From the NCBI RefSeq assembly GCF_040412425.1, contig NC_089749.1, positions 37,178,070 through 37,242,069 of the forward strand: DNA of 64,000 nt, read 5' to 3'. Shown piece after piece: positions 1-9,546 of this stretch. Positions within the stretch are counted from its first letter, which is position 1. Every line of letters starts with the position of its first letter. A program made the translations under genes and the position numbers. This DNA is from Macrobrachium rosenbergii (lineage: Eukaryota; Arthropoda; Malacostraca; Decapoda; Palaemonidae). The notes under the pieces are model-generated. The model did no database searches. It saw nothing but the letters and a program-made list of their open reading frames with translations, and had not been told where the DNA came from.

Positions 1-473
1 TATGTAACAGCTCTCTCGCTCGTCGTGGATAGTTTTTAATTGTTCTTGTTTGGATAAATTCCTTATTATTAATTTTCTTTCCAGAGAGATCTATGAACAG
101 TAAGATATAACCTACCAATTCATCATTACCTTCTTGGCATAGCTGCTGCATAATACTAAATCTGCCCATATTATTATTCCATGCTGGGCTAAAAGTAACA
201 ACAAAGACCACAAATTTCATTTACTTTCCCCTTTTAATATTTTCCCACCATTTAGCTCTAGCATGTTCTTTGTAGCTCTGCTTATCAGAGCTGTCTTTCC
301 CGTGTTATCATAGCAAGTTTCCTCTTTCCATGTTCCTAAATTTACAATAAATATTAGAGTTTATCTTATTAATTTCTCTTTGCTTGGCGTTTTTTTTCGG
401 TTCTTTTACATTTCTTTTATTTTTATTTGCTCTGCTCAGTTTCACCTACAATTTGGTCTAACTTCTTTCTGTA
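1..473. other. AT-rich flank, nothing recognised
   Basis: AT-rich sequence left of Gypsy element B. I found no coding similarity, RNA gene or terminal repeat. Its last bases, CTGTA (469-473), are the left target-site duplication of element B. Confidence 0.5.
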
Positions 474-495
474 TGTAAGACTGTAGAAGAGAACG
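474..495 (+). repeat. Element B 5' LTR, left part
   Basis: This starts TGTAAGACTGTAGAAGAG, matching the start of the B 3' LTR at 7673 with one substitution. The LTR resumes at 2885 after the insertion of A. GAACG (491-495) is the left copy of A's target duplication. Confidence 0.8.
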
Positions 496-1642
496 TGTAA
501 GAGCCTGACGCCGTCTCTTCCAAACACGCGCGTGTGCTTGTGTTCGTCGTCCATCGGAGTGGACAAGACGACAAGAGCATCTCGTTTTCTTTCTCTAAAA
601 GAACGAGATTTCAACCATACAATATTTCCGTCTGTTTCTCCCTAACCATTGTTGTTTTGATGTATGTACAATCACCACTACTTGCATTGCCATGCAAGCA
701 TTCTAATCATGTAGGCTACTCATAATGTTCCAACGAATCTTCTGTATCAAACTGTGTGTATGTTTCTGTTTGTGAAGACGTCAAACGCCTCGCCATTTCA
801 CATATATTATGCTACTGCATTGTATTCATTAATCTGTCTTGAATCTCGTGCAATTGGCCATATGTAGAATGTCCTGGCCTTTCCATTGATATATGTTTCA
901 TACTGTATGTTAATCATGTCTCTCAATATCGCCATCTGTTTGTCTGTCGGATGCCTGAGTCTGTACCTCTGTTTTTACCTGTCTGTGTGTAGACGCTACT
1001 TTACCGCTCGCACGCGTCAATAACGTCTTCGAAGAATCTGTACATTTTAATCAGACACAACAGACCCGACCCAGACAACAAATCAAAAGCCATACCCTTC
1101 CCCTCTAGATGCTGACTTTAGAAATCACTCCCTCCCCTATCATTCCATCCATCACAATCAACACCCAACAAATACACAAAACACATACAGACACAAGAAT
1201 TAGGACCGGACAAGGAATATGGCTTTAGATCACCACGAACTAGCATACTAGCTACCTGTGCCTACTACTCAATTCTTCTTTTTTTCCATCTGTTGGCCTC
1301 TCCCACTAGCCAACACTCACTGCTATCGTACTTTTATCCTCGTCTGATGGGTACCTTAGGGTTCAAAGAGGTTGCAACCTTGCCTGTTAAATCTTTTCAT
1401 TTCAAAATTTCACCCCCACCAAAATCAGTTTCATGTATCATAATAAAGTTTTCATTAACCTACCCATCTCACAGACTCATCATCAACATAGAGTTACGGG
1501 CTGCTCTAGGAGCAAGAGCCCGTGCTGGCACAAGGCCAGCTAAATCTAAAACAACAACAACAATGTACATTTATCTCAGTAAGGAACTACCAATAAACCA
1601 GTAAACACCCAGCCAGTACATCACTCGATTCCCAGTCCTTAC
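496..1642 (+). repeat. Element A 5' LTR, with retroposon insertion
   Basis: Matches the 630-bp 3' LTR (2255-2884) except for an insertion at 1048-1563. It ends in CCTTAC(A) directly before the PBS. An AATAAA poly(A) signal lies in the ACCAATAAACCAG stretch near 1600. Confidence 0.85.
1048..1563 (+). mobile_element. Retroposon N with two-hairpin AAC tail
   Basis: A 516-bp insertion in the A 5' LTR, flanked by a perfect 9-bp duplication TGTACATTT (1039-1047, 1564-1572). It ends in a tail module (1494-1563) with two short hairpins, one of them GCTGGC/GCCAGC, followed by (AAC)n. Target duplication plus a simple-repeat tail indicates target-primed reverse transcription, so it is a SINE or the 3' end of a LINE. 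A second copy lies at 33606-33757 (-). I see no convincing tRNA-type promoter; a GGTTCAAAGAGG near 1361 is only a weak B-box resemblance. Several other loci carry the tail module alone. Confidence 0.75.
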
Positions 1643-1644
1643 AC

Positions 1645-1662
1645 TGGTGAACCCCCGGAGTG
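1645..1662 (+). promoter_or_regulatory. Primer-binding site of A
   Basis: TGGTGAACCCCCGGAG starts two bases after CCTTAC at the LTR end. It resembles the TGGTGACCCC(C)GGAG of D and H, with one extra base. The first bases fit the complement of a tRNA 3' end (…CCA), with tRNA-Trp the nearest match I recall. The identity is inferred. Confidence 0.5.
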
Positions 1663-2133
1663 ACCCGAAAGACCCGGCCGACCCAAGATGACGACCCATG
1701 CACCGACAGACCCTTCGCCGCCTCACTGCTTCCCGCCGTTCCTGAGTTCTCAGTAGAAGTCCGACCCTCCGAGATGACCCACCCCACCACCAGAGCCCTG
1801 GATGCCTCCTCCAGGAAACCTGAAGCCGCCCCTGCACTCGTACTGGACAAGCTGACCAACGAAGGACCAGCCAACGTCATCCTTCAGCCTGCTGCCGCCC
1901 CTCTCGAGCTGGAAACCAAGTATCAGCCGCCGTCATCCTTCAGCCCTCGAGCTGGCCACCGAAGGATCATCCGACGTCACCCTTCAACCGGTTCCTGTCC
2001 TCCTCGAGCTCCTGCCAGCCGGCGCTGCCCTTCAGCCTCCTACCCACCCCTAGCCCAAGCCCTTCGAGCCAACTACAATTGTCGGCAAGACAATTTCCGT
2101 ATCGATACCTCGCCTGGGTGGGGAATATTGTAA
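1660..2133 (+). CDS. 157-codon proline-rich ORF inside A
   Basis: The only sizeable open frame in the internal region of A, and it fills most of it. The predicted product is rich in Pro, Ala, Arg and Ser, with no zinc knuckle, aspartic protease or RT motif. It could be a leftover Gag segment or a chance open frame in GC-rich DNA. I do not recognise it, and coding status is uncertain. Confidence 0.25.
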   Translation: MTRKTRPTQDDDPCTDRPFAASLLPAVPEFSVEVRPSEMTHPTTRALDASSRKPEAAPALVLDKLTNEGPANVILQPAAAPLELETKYQPPSSFSPRAGHRRIIRRHPSTGSCPPRAPASRRCPSASYPPLAQALRANYNCRQDNFRIDTSPGWGIL

Positions 2134-2254
2134 GAACCCATCGCCCCGACGCCGTCTCTCCCAAACACAACCACACCGCACCCTCCGCCTGAGCAGTTGT
2201 CTCCGCAGCCGGGCCGATTAATCAGACGTTACCCATGTCTTGGGGGAGAGTATT
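2116..2254 (+). promoter_or_regulatory. A: second LTR-start remnant and polypurine tract
   Basis: At about 2116-2165 a purine-rich GGGTGGGGAATAT is followed by TGTAAGA and then GACGCCGTCTCT, a near copy of the LTR start at 2255. This reads as a relic of an earlier LTR edge. Further on, ATTAATCAGACG (near 2217) and CTTGGGGGAGAGTATT (2239-2254) precede the 3' LTR and match the PPT block of D and H. The true plus-strand primer is the second tract. Confidence 0.7.
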
Positions 2255-2884
2255 TGTAAGAGCCTGACGCCGTCTCTTCCAAACACGCGTGTGTGCATGT
2301 GTTCGTCATCTATCGGAGTGGACAAGACAACAAGAGCATCTCGTTTTCTTTCTCTAAAGGAATGCGATTTCAACCATACAATATTTCCGTCTGTTTCTCC
2401 CTAACCATTGTTGTTTTGATGTATGTACAATCACCACTACTTGGATTGCCAAGCAAGCATTCTGATCATGTACTCATAATGTTCCAACAAATCTTCTGTA
2501 ACAAACTGTGTGTATGTTTCTGTCTGTGAAGATGCCAAACATCTCGCCATTTCACATATATTATGCTACTGCATTGTATTCATTAATCTGTCTTGAATAA
2601 TCTCATGCAATTGGCCATATGTAGAGTTTCCTGGCCTTTCCATTGATATATGTTTCATCACTGTATGTTAATCATGTCTCTCAATATCGCCATCTGTTTG
2701 TCTGCCGACAAACACAGATGCCTGAGCCTGTACCTCTGTTTTTACCTGTCTGTGTGTAGACGCTACTTTATCGCTCGCACGCGTCAATAACATCTTCAAA
2801 GATTCTGTACATTTATCTCAGTAAGGAACTACCAATAAACCAGTAAACACCCAGCCAGTGTGTCACTTGATTCCCAGTCCTTAC
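2255..2884 (+). repeat. Element A 3' LTR
   Basis: A 630-bp LTR beginning TGTAAGAGCCTGACGCCGTC and ending in CCTTAC. It matches 496-1642 minus the retroposon. AATAAA is present about 55 bp from its end. It is followed by GAACG, identical to the five bases before the 5' LTR. Confidence 0.85.
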
Positions 2885-3047
2885 GAACGAGACCGGTTTT
2901 TCCCGCCGGAGGGAAGGTTGGCTTCTCCCTTCAACCAAGTCAGTACTCAGTATGCAACTGGCGCTCTTGTAGCAAGCATTACTCTACAATACACGCATCA
3001 CTGGGCACCGGGGTTTCATTACAGTCCTAAGCATCTAACATCCTACA
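2885..3047 (+). repeat. Element B 5' LTR, right part
   Basis: Continues the B LTR after element A and matches 7691-7849 closely. It ends in CCTACA directly before the PBS. Confidence 0.8.
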
Positions 3048-3065
3048 TGGCGCAGTGAGTTACCT
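3048..3065 (+). promoter_or_regulatory. Primer-binding site of B
   Basis: TGGCGCAGTGAGTTACC abuts the LTR end with no spacer. It starts with TGG as expected for tRNA priming. I cannot assign the tRNA. Confidence 0.6.
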
Positions 3066-3087
3066 ATGCTCACACATGTGAAGCAGA

Positions 3088-4419
3088 ATGCCCACCCCAA
3101 GAAGACCTACAGTAGCTGCCCGAAGGCCTACTGGCCTTAGAGGCTCCTATTCGCCGGCTCCTCATAATGCTGCATGTACGCTACTATGGCTGGTGCAACA
3201 GCAACATACTCTCGAGGCCCTCCAAACCGGTATTGCCAACGCTGCCCTATCTGGAACATGTGGATCCCTGTCTAGGGTGCCACCATCTGCAGCCCCCAAG
3301 AAATGTGAAATGGAGATGTCGACGGCCGCGTTTCGATCGCGGCGAAGGTCAGTGGAGTGTTGGCTTCGACTTTGCAAGGTGCCGGCCGACGAGATGGTCC
3401 ATCACGTGAAACTGTATTGCACACCGACGCTGCAGCGTGCCCTCGATGCCAGGTGCAGCACAACAAACTGGAGCACCCTTTCGACTGAGGAGGCACTGGA
3501 TGCTGTCTCCAAACTCATACCTCGTGCATCAAACCAAGCAGTTCAGTGGTCAGAGTTTTTCAGCATGATGCTGACGCAAGGCCATAACGAAAGTGTCAGT
3601 GACTTTTTCTTGCGTAGCTCTCAAAAAGCCACAGACTGTGAGTTTCAGTGCCCCAATTGTAATTTTAATCTTTCAGAGTATATGTTGTTAAAGAAACTTA
3701 TAGTGGGATTAGGGGATCAAGTGTTAAAAAGACAATTATTTCAATCATACGAGTCATTTGCGAGTGTCGATGCCCTACGGGCAATGTGTTGCGCATTTGA
3801 GGCTGCCAAGCAAGATGCCAGCGGTAGGCAGCAAGGTACGGAAATCGCACCAGTAGAGTTTGAAAGTAGTGCACCTGCCATCCCCGAGACAGCTGCTATA
3901 CATGGCAGGAGGAGCGAGCCACTGTCGGACCCCATCACCATTAGGCGCATGTGCAGGAACTGCGGGGCTAGTCACACCCCTGAAAGAAACGCATGCCCGG
4001 CAAGGTCGCTTATTTACCATAACTGCCAGAAGACCGGGCACGTCAAGAAATGCTGCAGAAGCAAGAAGGCACCGTCAAACCCCACCACCGCCATGGTGGT
4101 GACAGGGGCAATCATCGCTGCAACACATCACCCCTCCCAACCAACTGTCCTGGTCAGGGTGGCGGAGAGAGAGGGGCCCAGGTTCATGAACGTGAGCGCC
4201 GTCACTGATACAGGGGCTCAAGTATGTGTTGCAGGCGTTTTTCAATGTAAGGCCTGTGCTGCTGCAGCGTCATGCTGGCTTAAGAGATGTCGCCAACTTA
4301 CAGCTGGAGTGACTGGGAATAGCAGTCTTTCTGATCTCCTTCAGGAATCGCACAAGTGTACAAGAGGTTTATTTCGTCAAATCGGCCAAGTTGCTTTACC
4401 TCTCTCTTTCTGTACGTAA
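3088..4419 (+). pseudogene. gag: Element B gag and start of protease
   Basis: A 443-codon open frame. Residues 1 to about 260 are Gag capsid-like sequence. Near residues 288-330 lie two zinc-knuckle-like motifs. The first is CRNCGASHTPERNAC with unusual spacing. The second is YHNCQKTGHVKKC, where Tyr replaces the expected first Cys. The retropepsin motif VTDTGAQVCVAG follows, with its catalytic Asp at 4207. Homology leaves this frame near 4240 and continues in another, so the protease is frameshifted. ATG 3088 is the first in frame, 40 bp after the PBS, which suits a short Gypsy leader. Confidence 0.75.
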
Positions 4420-5130
4420 AGACCTCGGACTTGTCCCAAATGACTTTCCACACCATCTTCCAAGTGAAATATCGGCGAGTGCGTCTACCGACACAACCCC
4501 ACCACCCAGACCATCGTCAGTTCCGTTACCACCCATCGAAGAGAACGTCCTATGCTTGGAGCAATGGTTACTCCAATACTTCTCGTCGACGACTTTCAAT
4601 ACGACCAGGGAACCATTACCAGTGATGGTGGGGGAGCCCCACCACATCCATCTGATGCCGAACACCGTGCCATACTCATGCCATACTCCCGCAACAGTTC
4701 CCAAGCACTGGGAAGCCGAGGTGAAGGCCCAGCTTGAAGAAGACATGCGGAAGGGCGTCATCCAAGAAGTCTCCCCAGGAGAAGCGACGGAGTGGTGCGC
4801 ACGAATGGTCGTGGTGGCAAAGAAGTCAGGTCACCCACGACACACAGTGGACTACCAACGCTTGAATGCCTCTTGCAGAGGGGAGACACATCACACTCCA
4901 GCGCCCTTCGACATGGTATCCGGCATCCCCAACACTCCTACAAGACAACAGCTGACACTTGCTGGGGATTCCACCAGGTAGAACTCAACGAGGAGAGCCG
5001 CCGACTGACAACGTTCATCACACCCTGGGGCAGCTTCCAGTATCACAGGACCCCCACGGGCCATTGCTCTACATCGGATGCCTATACAAGGCGATTCGAC
5101 AATGCCATCAAGGACATACCCCGGAAGTAA
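4391..5130 (+). pseudogene. pol: Element B reverse transcriptase, fingers and palm
   Basis: Frames at 4391-4981 and 4792-5130 together cover the N-terminal RT. They include a stretch around KKGVIQEV-like and VVVAKKSGHPRHTVDYQRLN residues, and then FHQVELNEESRRLTTFITPWG. These are the Ty3/Gypsy RT motifs for template grip and the first catalytic region. The reading frame changes near 4960 and again near 5100. The Gln in FHQVEL lies where active enzymes carry the motif A Asp nearby, so activity is doubtful. Confidence 0.75.
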
Positions 5131-6100
5131 GTGCATAGATGACACACTTCTTCATGACAGTGGGGTTGAAGAAGCCTTCTGGCACACTTACGACTTCTTG
5201 GCAACATGTGCAGCAAAGGGCATTACACTTAAGCCCAAAAAATTCAACTTCTGCAGGAGAGAGGTAGAATTCATTAGGTTCTATTTGGGTTGGGAGAGCT
5301 ATAAATCGACCGACGACAGCCTCGCAGCCATTCAGAAGTTCCCTATGCCACCCAAACCCACAATTACCGACATCAGGTCATGGTTCGGCTTTATTAATCA
5401 GCTGGCGCCGTTCCTTGCGACTGCCCCCATCATGGAACCATTCAGGGACCTCTTGAAGAAGAAGCAGGCAGGCAAACACGTCTTCTGGGACAAGTGTCTG
5501 CAGGAGAAATTCAGGAGTGCTCAGGACACCATCTGCAAGCTGGTCACAGACAGCCTGGCATACTACGATAAGTCCTGCCCCACGGCTGCCCTTATGGACT
5601 GGAGCAGGGAAGGCATAAGATTTGTCATCCTCCAGCAGTATTGCAGCTGTACAGCCGCTGATATGCCATTCTGCTGTAGAGATGGGTGGAGAATCGCCCT
5701 CTGCGGAAGTAGACACCTGTCCCCAGCAGAGGCCGACACCTGTCCCTCCCCCGCAGAGGCCTTGTATGCTGCAGTAGAGCGGGAGGCCCTGGCTGTGGTG
5801 TGGTGCCTAAGGAAGGCTAGGCTGCTTCTGCTGGGATGCCCCAACCTCAACCTCCTAGTCAAGCTCCTGGGGGACAGAGCCCTGGCAGACATTGGCAACC
5901 CCAGGTTGTTCAGGCTAAAAGAGAAGACCCTTCAATACAGATTCACCATCAAATATCTACCAGGAAAGAAGAATTGTGCGGCTGACTTCTTGTCTCGCTT
6001 CCCTTCCCTGCGTGCTGCCCCTGATGACTGTGACGTTGAGCTAGAGGACGATATGGCAGCTGCCGTCACTTTGGCAACGACCGAGACTCTACTTAGATAG
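5078..6100 (+). pseudogene. pol: Element B RT catalytic end and RNase H
   Basis: An open frame of 340 codons. It opens with KCIDDTLLHDSG: the usual Tyr of the YxDD box is Cys, while both Asp residues remain. The RT thumb and connection follow (near RSWFGFINQLAPF). An RNase H-like segment then contains EREALAVVWCLRKARLLLLG and the typical end YLPGKKNCAADFLSR. The stop at 6098 comes just before the integrase frame. Confidence 0.8.
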
Positions 6101-6109
6101 GGGCTCACG

Positions 6110-7163
6110 ATGGATGAGAAGACCGTCAGTGCAGCGGCGGCCAAAGATCCAGTATATCAGTTGCTGATGGCACGGGTGTCTGCAGGTGACTGGCCGCCGC
6201 AGAAGACGCAGGAGGTGGCCTGTCTTAAGCCATTCTACGGTGTGAGAGATCGCCTCTCAACACTGGAAAATCTAGTGCTCTACACATACGAAGATGGGTG
6301 CGTACGGCTGGTGATTCCAGATGAACTTCGTCAGCAGGTGTCAGCAAGTCTACATGCAGGTCATCAAGGGCTCGACTCCATGCTCAGGAGAGCCAGACAA
6401 TCTGTTTATTGGCCTGGCATGGAGGGAGACCTTCAGCACCACAGGAACAAGTGTGTTATTTGTGACACGCACACTCCATCCCTACCTGAGGGAATGATGG
6501 TCATCACACTGCCCCCAGAATACCCCTTCCAGTGTACAGTTGTGGATATGTTTCAGCTGGAGGGGCGCATGTACATGGCGTACGCTGATGGACTCACGGG
6601 ATGGCTGGAAATAGCCCATTTCCCAATGGCGCTACTTCACAGAGTAATGTCAGTGCTAAGAGGCTACTTCACGAGATGGGGGGCCCCAGAGGAAGTGTCC
6701 ACGGATGGAGGCACCAACTTGGTAAGCGAAGAAATGTCCGCCTTCTTCAGGAGATGGGCGGGTCAAGGTGCGCCTCTCATCAGCACATTTCCCGCAATCA
6801 AATGGTAGGGCAGAAGCAGCTATGAAAACCGCGAAAAGGATCATCAGGGCAAACACAGGGGATGGTGGTAGCCTGGACTGCAACAAGGCCTCCCTCGCAA
6901 TGTTGCAATACCTGAACATGCCCATTCGCAACATCAACAAGTCCCCTGCACAGTTGGCGACTGGGAGGCAGTTACGAGATGGCGTTCCTACGGCAAAGCA
7001 ACATTACCTGGTTGACAGGCACTGGCAAGAGGTATTGCATAGGCGTGAACTCCAAATGGCCACCGATAAAGAGAAAATCAGTGCCAATCATGCCACCAGA
7101 ACACTCAAACCCTTTGAGGTAGGGGCCCGTGTAAGAATGCAAAATCAAGCAACAATGGAATAG
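6110..7163 (+). pseudogene. pol: Element B integrase
   Basis: Two frames, 6110-6808 and 6768-7163. The N-terminal zinc domain is visible as HAGHQGLDSMLRRARQSVYW followed by CVICD (an H-x3-H…C-x2-C finger). The core has catalytic Asp in VVDMFQ, a second Asp in STDGGTNL, and the Glu in FPQSNGRAEAAMK after a frame change near 6780. The C-terminal part (KPFEVGARVRMQNQ) is recognisable but ends at a stop at 7161-7163. The DDE residues are present, but the gene is broken. Confidence 0.8.
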
Positions 7164-7672
7164 GATCGTACAGGGTTGGTGGTGGATTCCTTCCCCCACT
7201 GGCAGTACAGAATCAAATTGTATGGCAGTGGATGGCTGTCACTAAGAAATAGGAGACACATCGCACCCACCAACAGCACCGACGTACTAAAAAATAGTAC
7301 CTCTGGCTGAGTTGATTCGCCTGCACCTTCAGCAATCGAATCAACAAAGCCAGAGGCACCGGTACGCCCCAAGAGGCAAACTATGCACCCAAAATGGCTA
7401 TCCGATTATGTCATAAACTGTGTGAACGAGTAAAAGTTATGCTCTACGCAGTTAATTCAGGTGCTTCCATTACAGAATGAACATATAACTGGCAGTATGT
7501 TGATTATTCATTTATTTTATCATTTATCACAAAAGTTCTTTGTCCTGTGTTTTTTTTTTAGATATGCATTGTGCATACATGTAATTCTTGTAATATCAAA
7601 TTTTCATTCAATTATTGTAGCCATTTCATAGCATCTCTTGCTTATAATTAAATAAAAATTTTGGAAGGGAGA
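7164..7672 (+). other. Element B 3' untranslated region and polypurine tract
   Basis: About 500 bp between the integrase end and the 3' LTR. Remnants of pol coding persist to about 7290. There is no env. TTGGAAGGGAGA (7661-7672) immediately before the LTR is the likely polypurine tract. Confidence 0.6.
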
Positions 7673-7849
7673 TGTAAGATTGTAGAAGAGGAGACCGGTT
7701 TTTCCCGCCGGAGGGAAGGTTGGCTTCCCCCTCCAACCGAGTCAGTACTCAGTATGCAACTGGCGCTCTTGTAGTAAGCATTACTCTACAATACACGCAT
7801 CACTGGACACCCAGGTTTCATTACAGTCCTAAGCATCTAACATCCTATA
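7673..7849 (+). repeat. Element B 3' LTR
   Basis: TGTAAGATTGTAGAAGAG to CATCCTATA, 177 bp. Matches the rejoined 5' LTR halves with a few substitutions and a 3-base indel at A's insertion point. Confidence 0.85.
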
Positions 7850-8291
7850 CTGTTCTCCTTAATTTCTATGATCCAAGGTGTTTTTGCTTTTGCTTTCATA
7901 CCTGTCCGAAGTTATTCTTATTGCTGTTGAGTGTAGACAAGCGAGTTTTTTCTTATATCTTGAGTTGGTAGATGGGGCCACTGTCTTATATCTTAGGCTA
8001 GGGCACAGTATACTGCATACCTTGATGCTTTTAACGTTGTTCTGTATACTGTTATATTTCTTTTTGCAACTAATTCTTTTCTTGTTTGTTTAGCTTCGTT
8101 ATTTCTATTGCATCCACAAATACTGGCAACGGTAACGCTTCCTAGCACATTATTATTATTAAAATAGTTTAAATAGACCACTGAGCTGATTATCAGCTCT
8201 CATAGGACTGGCCAGGGGGATTTGAATGGCACCGAATATTAGCACAGGGACTAATGTAGTCATTCAGTGCTTTGATGAATGAAAATGAAAA

Positions 8292-8295
<4 letters not shown>
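7850..8295. other. AT-rich flank with a perfect 8-bp hairpin
   Basis: No coding evidence. GAGCTGATTATCAGCTC near 8183-8199 is a perfect 8-bp inverted repeat around one base. It lies in a GC-richer stretch that looks like an old SINE or LINE 3' end, just upstream of the (TA)n tract. The family was not identified with certainty. Confidence 0.35.

Positions 8296-8377
<82 letters not shown>
8296..8377. repeat. (TA)n microsatellite
   Basis: About 40 uninterrupted TA dinucleotides. Apparent reading frames of Ile/Tyr repeats here are artefacts. Confidence 0.95.
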
Positions 8378-8379
<2 letters not shown>

Positions 8380-8393
8380 TATTATTTGGTTCT

Positions 8394-8464
8394 TTATTCC
8401 GACACAATGTACAAACCATCGGTCCCTTACATTAGGAATTACTTACGGCGAAGCTGGACACGGC
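8394..8464 (+). mobile_element. DIRS terminus fragment
   Basis: ATTCCGACACAATGTACAAA and the following 45 bases match the left terminus of DIRS element G (24546 onward) with few changes. It stops where the LTR of L begins, so L probably inserted into or beside an old DIRS end. Confidence 0.6.
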
Positions 8465-8669
8465 TGTAAGAGGTGCAAAATAATGAGCAGGTGGACAAGT
8501 ACTGCTGGTTTATTGGGAAAGCAGGTCGCCTTATAAAGCGGCTTGCAGACGTCATACAATAGGATACAGGTGACCCGAGGTCAATTGTTCTCGATGTGAC
8601 ACAGGACAGGTAAATACAAATGACATGAAAAGTAAAATTACAAGAATTGACACTAATGTTCTGACACAT
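8465..8669 (-). repeat. Element L LTR (partial)
   Basis: The plus strand begins TGTAAGAGGTGCAAAATAAT and resembles the LTR edge of element I (50450). CCCAATAAACC in antisense gives a poly(A) signal, and GGTGACCCGAGGTCAATT is a block shared with the LTRs of I, D and J. The inner edge is fused to RT coding at about 8669. Confidence 0.7.
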
Positions 8670-9546
8670 GTACCTGAAAATAAGACTTGAGCAAATCCAT
8701 TTCTGTAAATACTTTGGCCCCGTGTGAGGCGCCTGTTAGGTCCTGCATGTTCTGCAAGGGATAGTGGTCCGGTGTCGTTATTAAGTTCAGTTGACGATAG
8801 TCCCCACAGGGCCTCCAGGAGCCATCTGGTTTCCTTACCATGTGGAGGGGGGATGCCCACGGACTCGATACCTTCCTGCAGATTTCCATCCATTCCATCT
8901 CGGCAAAAGTTAGTTTAGCGTCTTGGAGTCTTTTGGGTGGCAAGCGGTGGAATTTGGTGTGTGTTGGTGGGCCTGTCTTGGTGATATGGTGATGGATGCC
9001 ATGCTTGGCCTGGGCCCCCAGCAACTGACGTAGCTCTGGGTTGAAGACATCTGGGAACTTGTGGAGGGAGGAGCTGTATCTGTTCGAAGAGATGGAGCAG
9101 ACGTCGGGCATCCCTTGCCCGGTGGAGAGCGGTCGGGAGCAGCAGGTTCCAGTATCCAGGAGGAGTTTTCTGCCGACGTCTACCAGAAGTCCGTGGTGTG
9201 CGAGAATATCGGTGCCTAGGAGAGGAAACTTGACATCCGCGATGACGAAGGGCCAATCACACTTACGACTCAGGATGGATATTCTGCAGGTCAAACTTCC
9301 ATAGCAGCAGATGGGGCTTCCATTTGTGGCCACCAGTGCGGTTGCGGTGCTGGATGTGCGGTCGCTGTCCTCCCTTGACAGCGAAAACACAGATTGCATA
9401 GCCCCTGTGTCTACCAGCATCCATCGTTTTGATATGGCATTGTGGGTGAAGAATCCAACTGGCTGGGGCTCCTTAAGGTTTGCAGCCACTGCTGTTATTT
9501 GTGGCCGCCTTTTTCGTTTTTTGTGAAAGAACAGGGGGCTCTGCAT
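8669..9546 (-). pseudogene. pol: Element L protease and N-terminal RT
   Basis: A 297-codon frame, unusually intact. After a basic linker comes the retropepsin motif MLVDTGAMQSVF, then FPLLGTDILAHHGLLVD, the typical second half of this protease. RT starts with FPDVFNPELRQ, then SPLHMVRKPDGSWRPCGDY and FTEMDLLKSYFQV. The motif A Asp is present (EMDLLKSY). The frame ends in LTR sequence right after SYFQV, so the polymerase active site YxDD is gone. Confidence 0.8.

Larger units (their letters stand above)
496..2884 (+). mobile_element. Non-autonomous LTR retrotransposon A
   Basis: The element has two LTRs starting TGTAAGAGCC (496-1642 and 2255-2884) around an internal region of only about 610 bp. 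The direct repeat GAACG flanks it (491-495, 2885-2889). A PBS-like TGGTGAACCCCCGGAG starts at 1645, and a purine tract ending GTATT precedes the 3' LTR. There is no RT, RNase H or integrase, so it must have been mobilised in trans. The 3' end of its internal region resembles the pol ends of elements D and H, which suggests an internally deleted derivative of that clade. Related LTRs occur at 11677-12313, 33858-34060, 45895-46575 and 47094-48304. Confidence 0.85.
474..7849 (+). mobile_element. Ty3/Gypsy retrotransposon B, interrupted by A
   Basis: LTR retrotransposon with short LTRs of about 177 bp (474-495 plus 2885-3047; 7673-7849), a primer-binding site at 3048 and domains in the order Gag, protease, RT, RNase H, integrase. 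RT before integrase is the Gypsy order. The flanks are CTGTA on the left (469-473) and CTGTT on the right (7850-7854), a 4-of-5 match. Element A (496-2884) sits in the 5' LTR. Coding is broken by several frameshifts, so the copy is dead. No env-like reading frame follows integrase. Its Gag and integrase differ clearly from the D/H/I/J/K/L group in this window, so it is a separate Gypsy lineage. Confidence 0.85.

Noticed and set aside
7164..7672. An env gene in element B (also checked after pol in D, H, I, J, K)
   Set aside because: No open frame with signal peptide or transmembrane segment lies between integrase and 3' LTR, so none is called an errantivirus.
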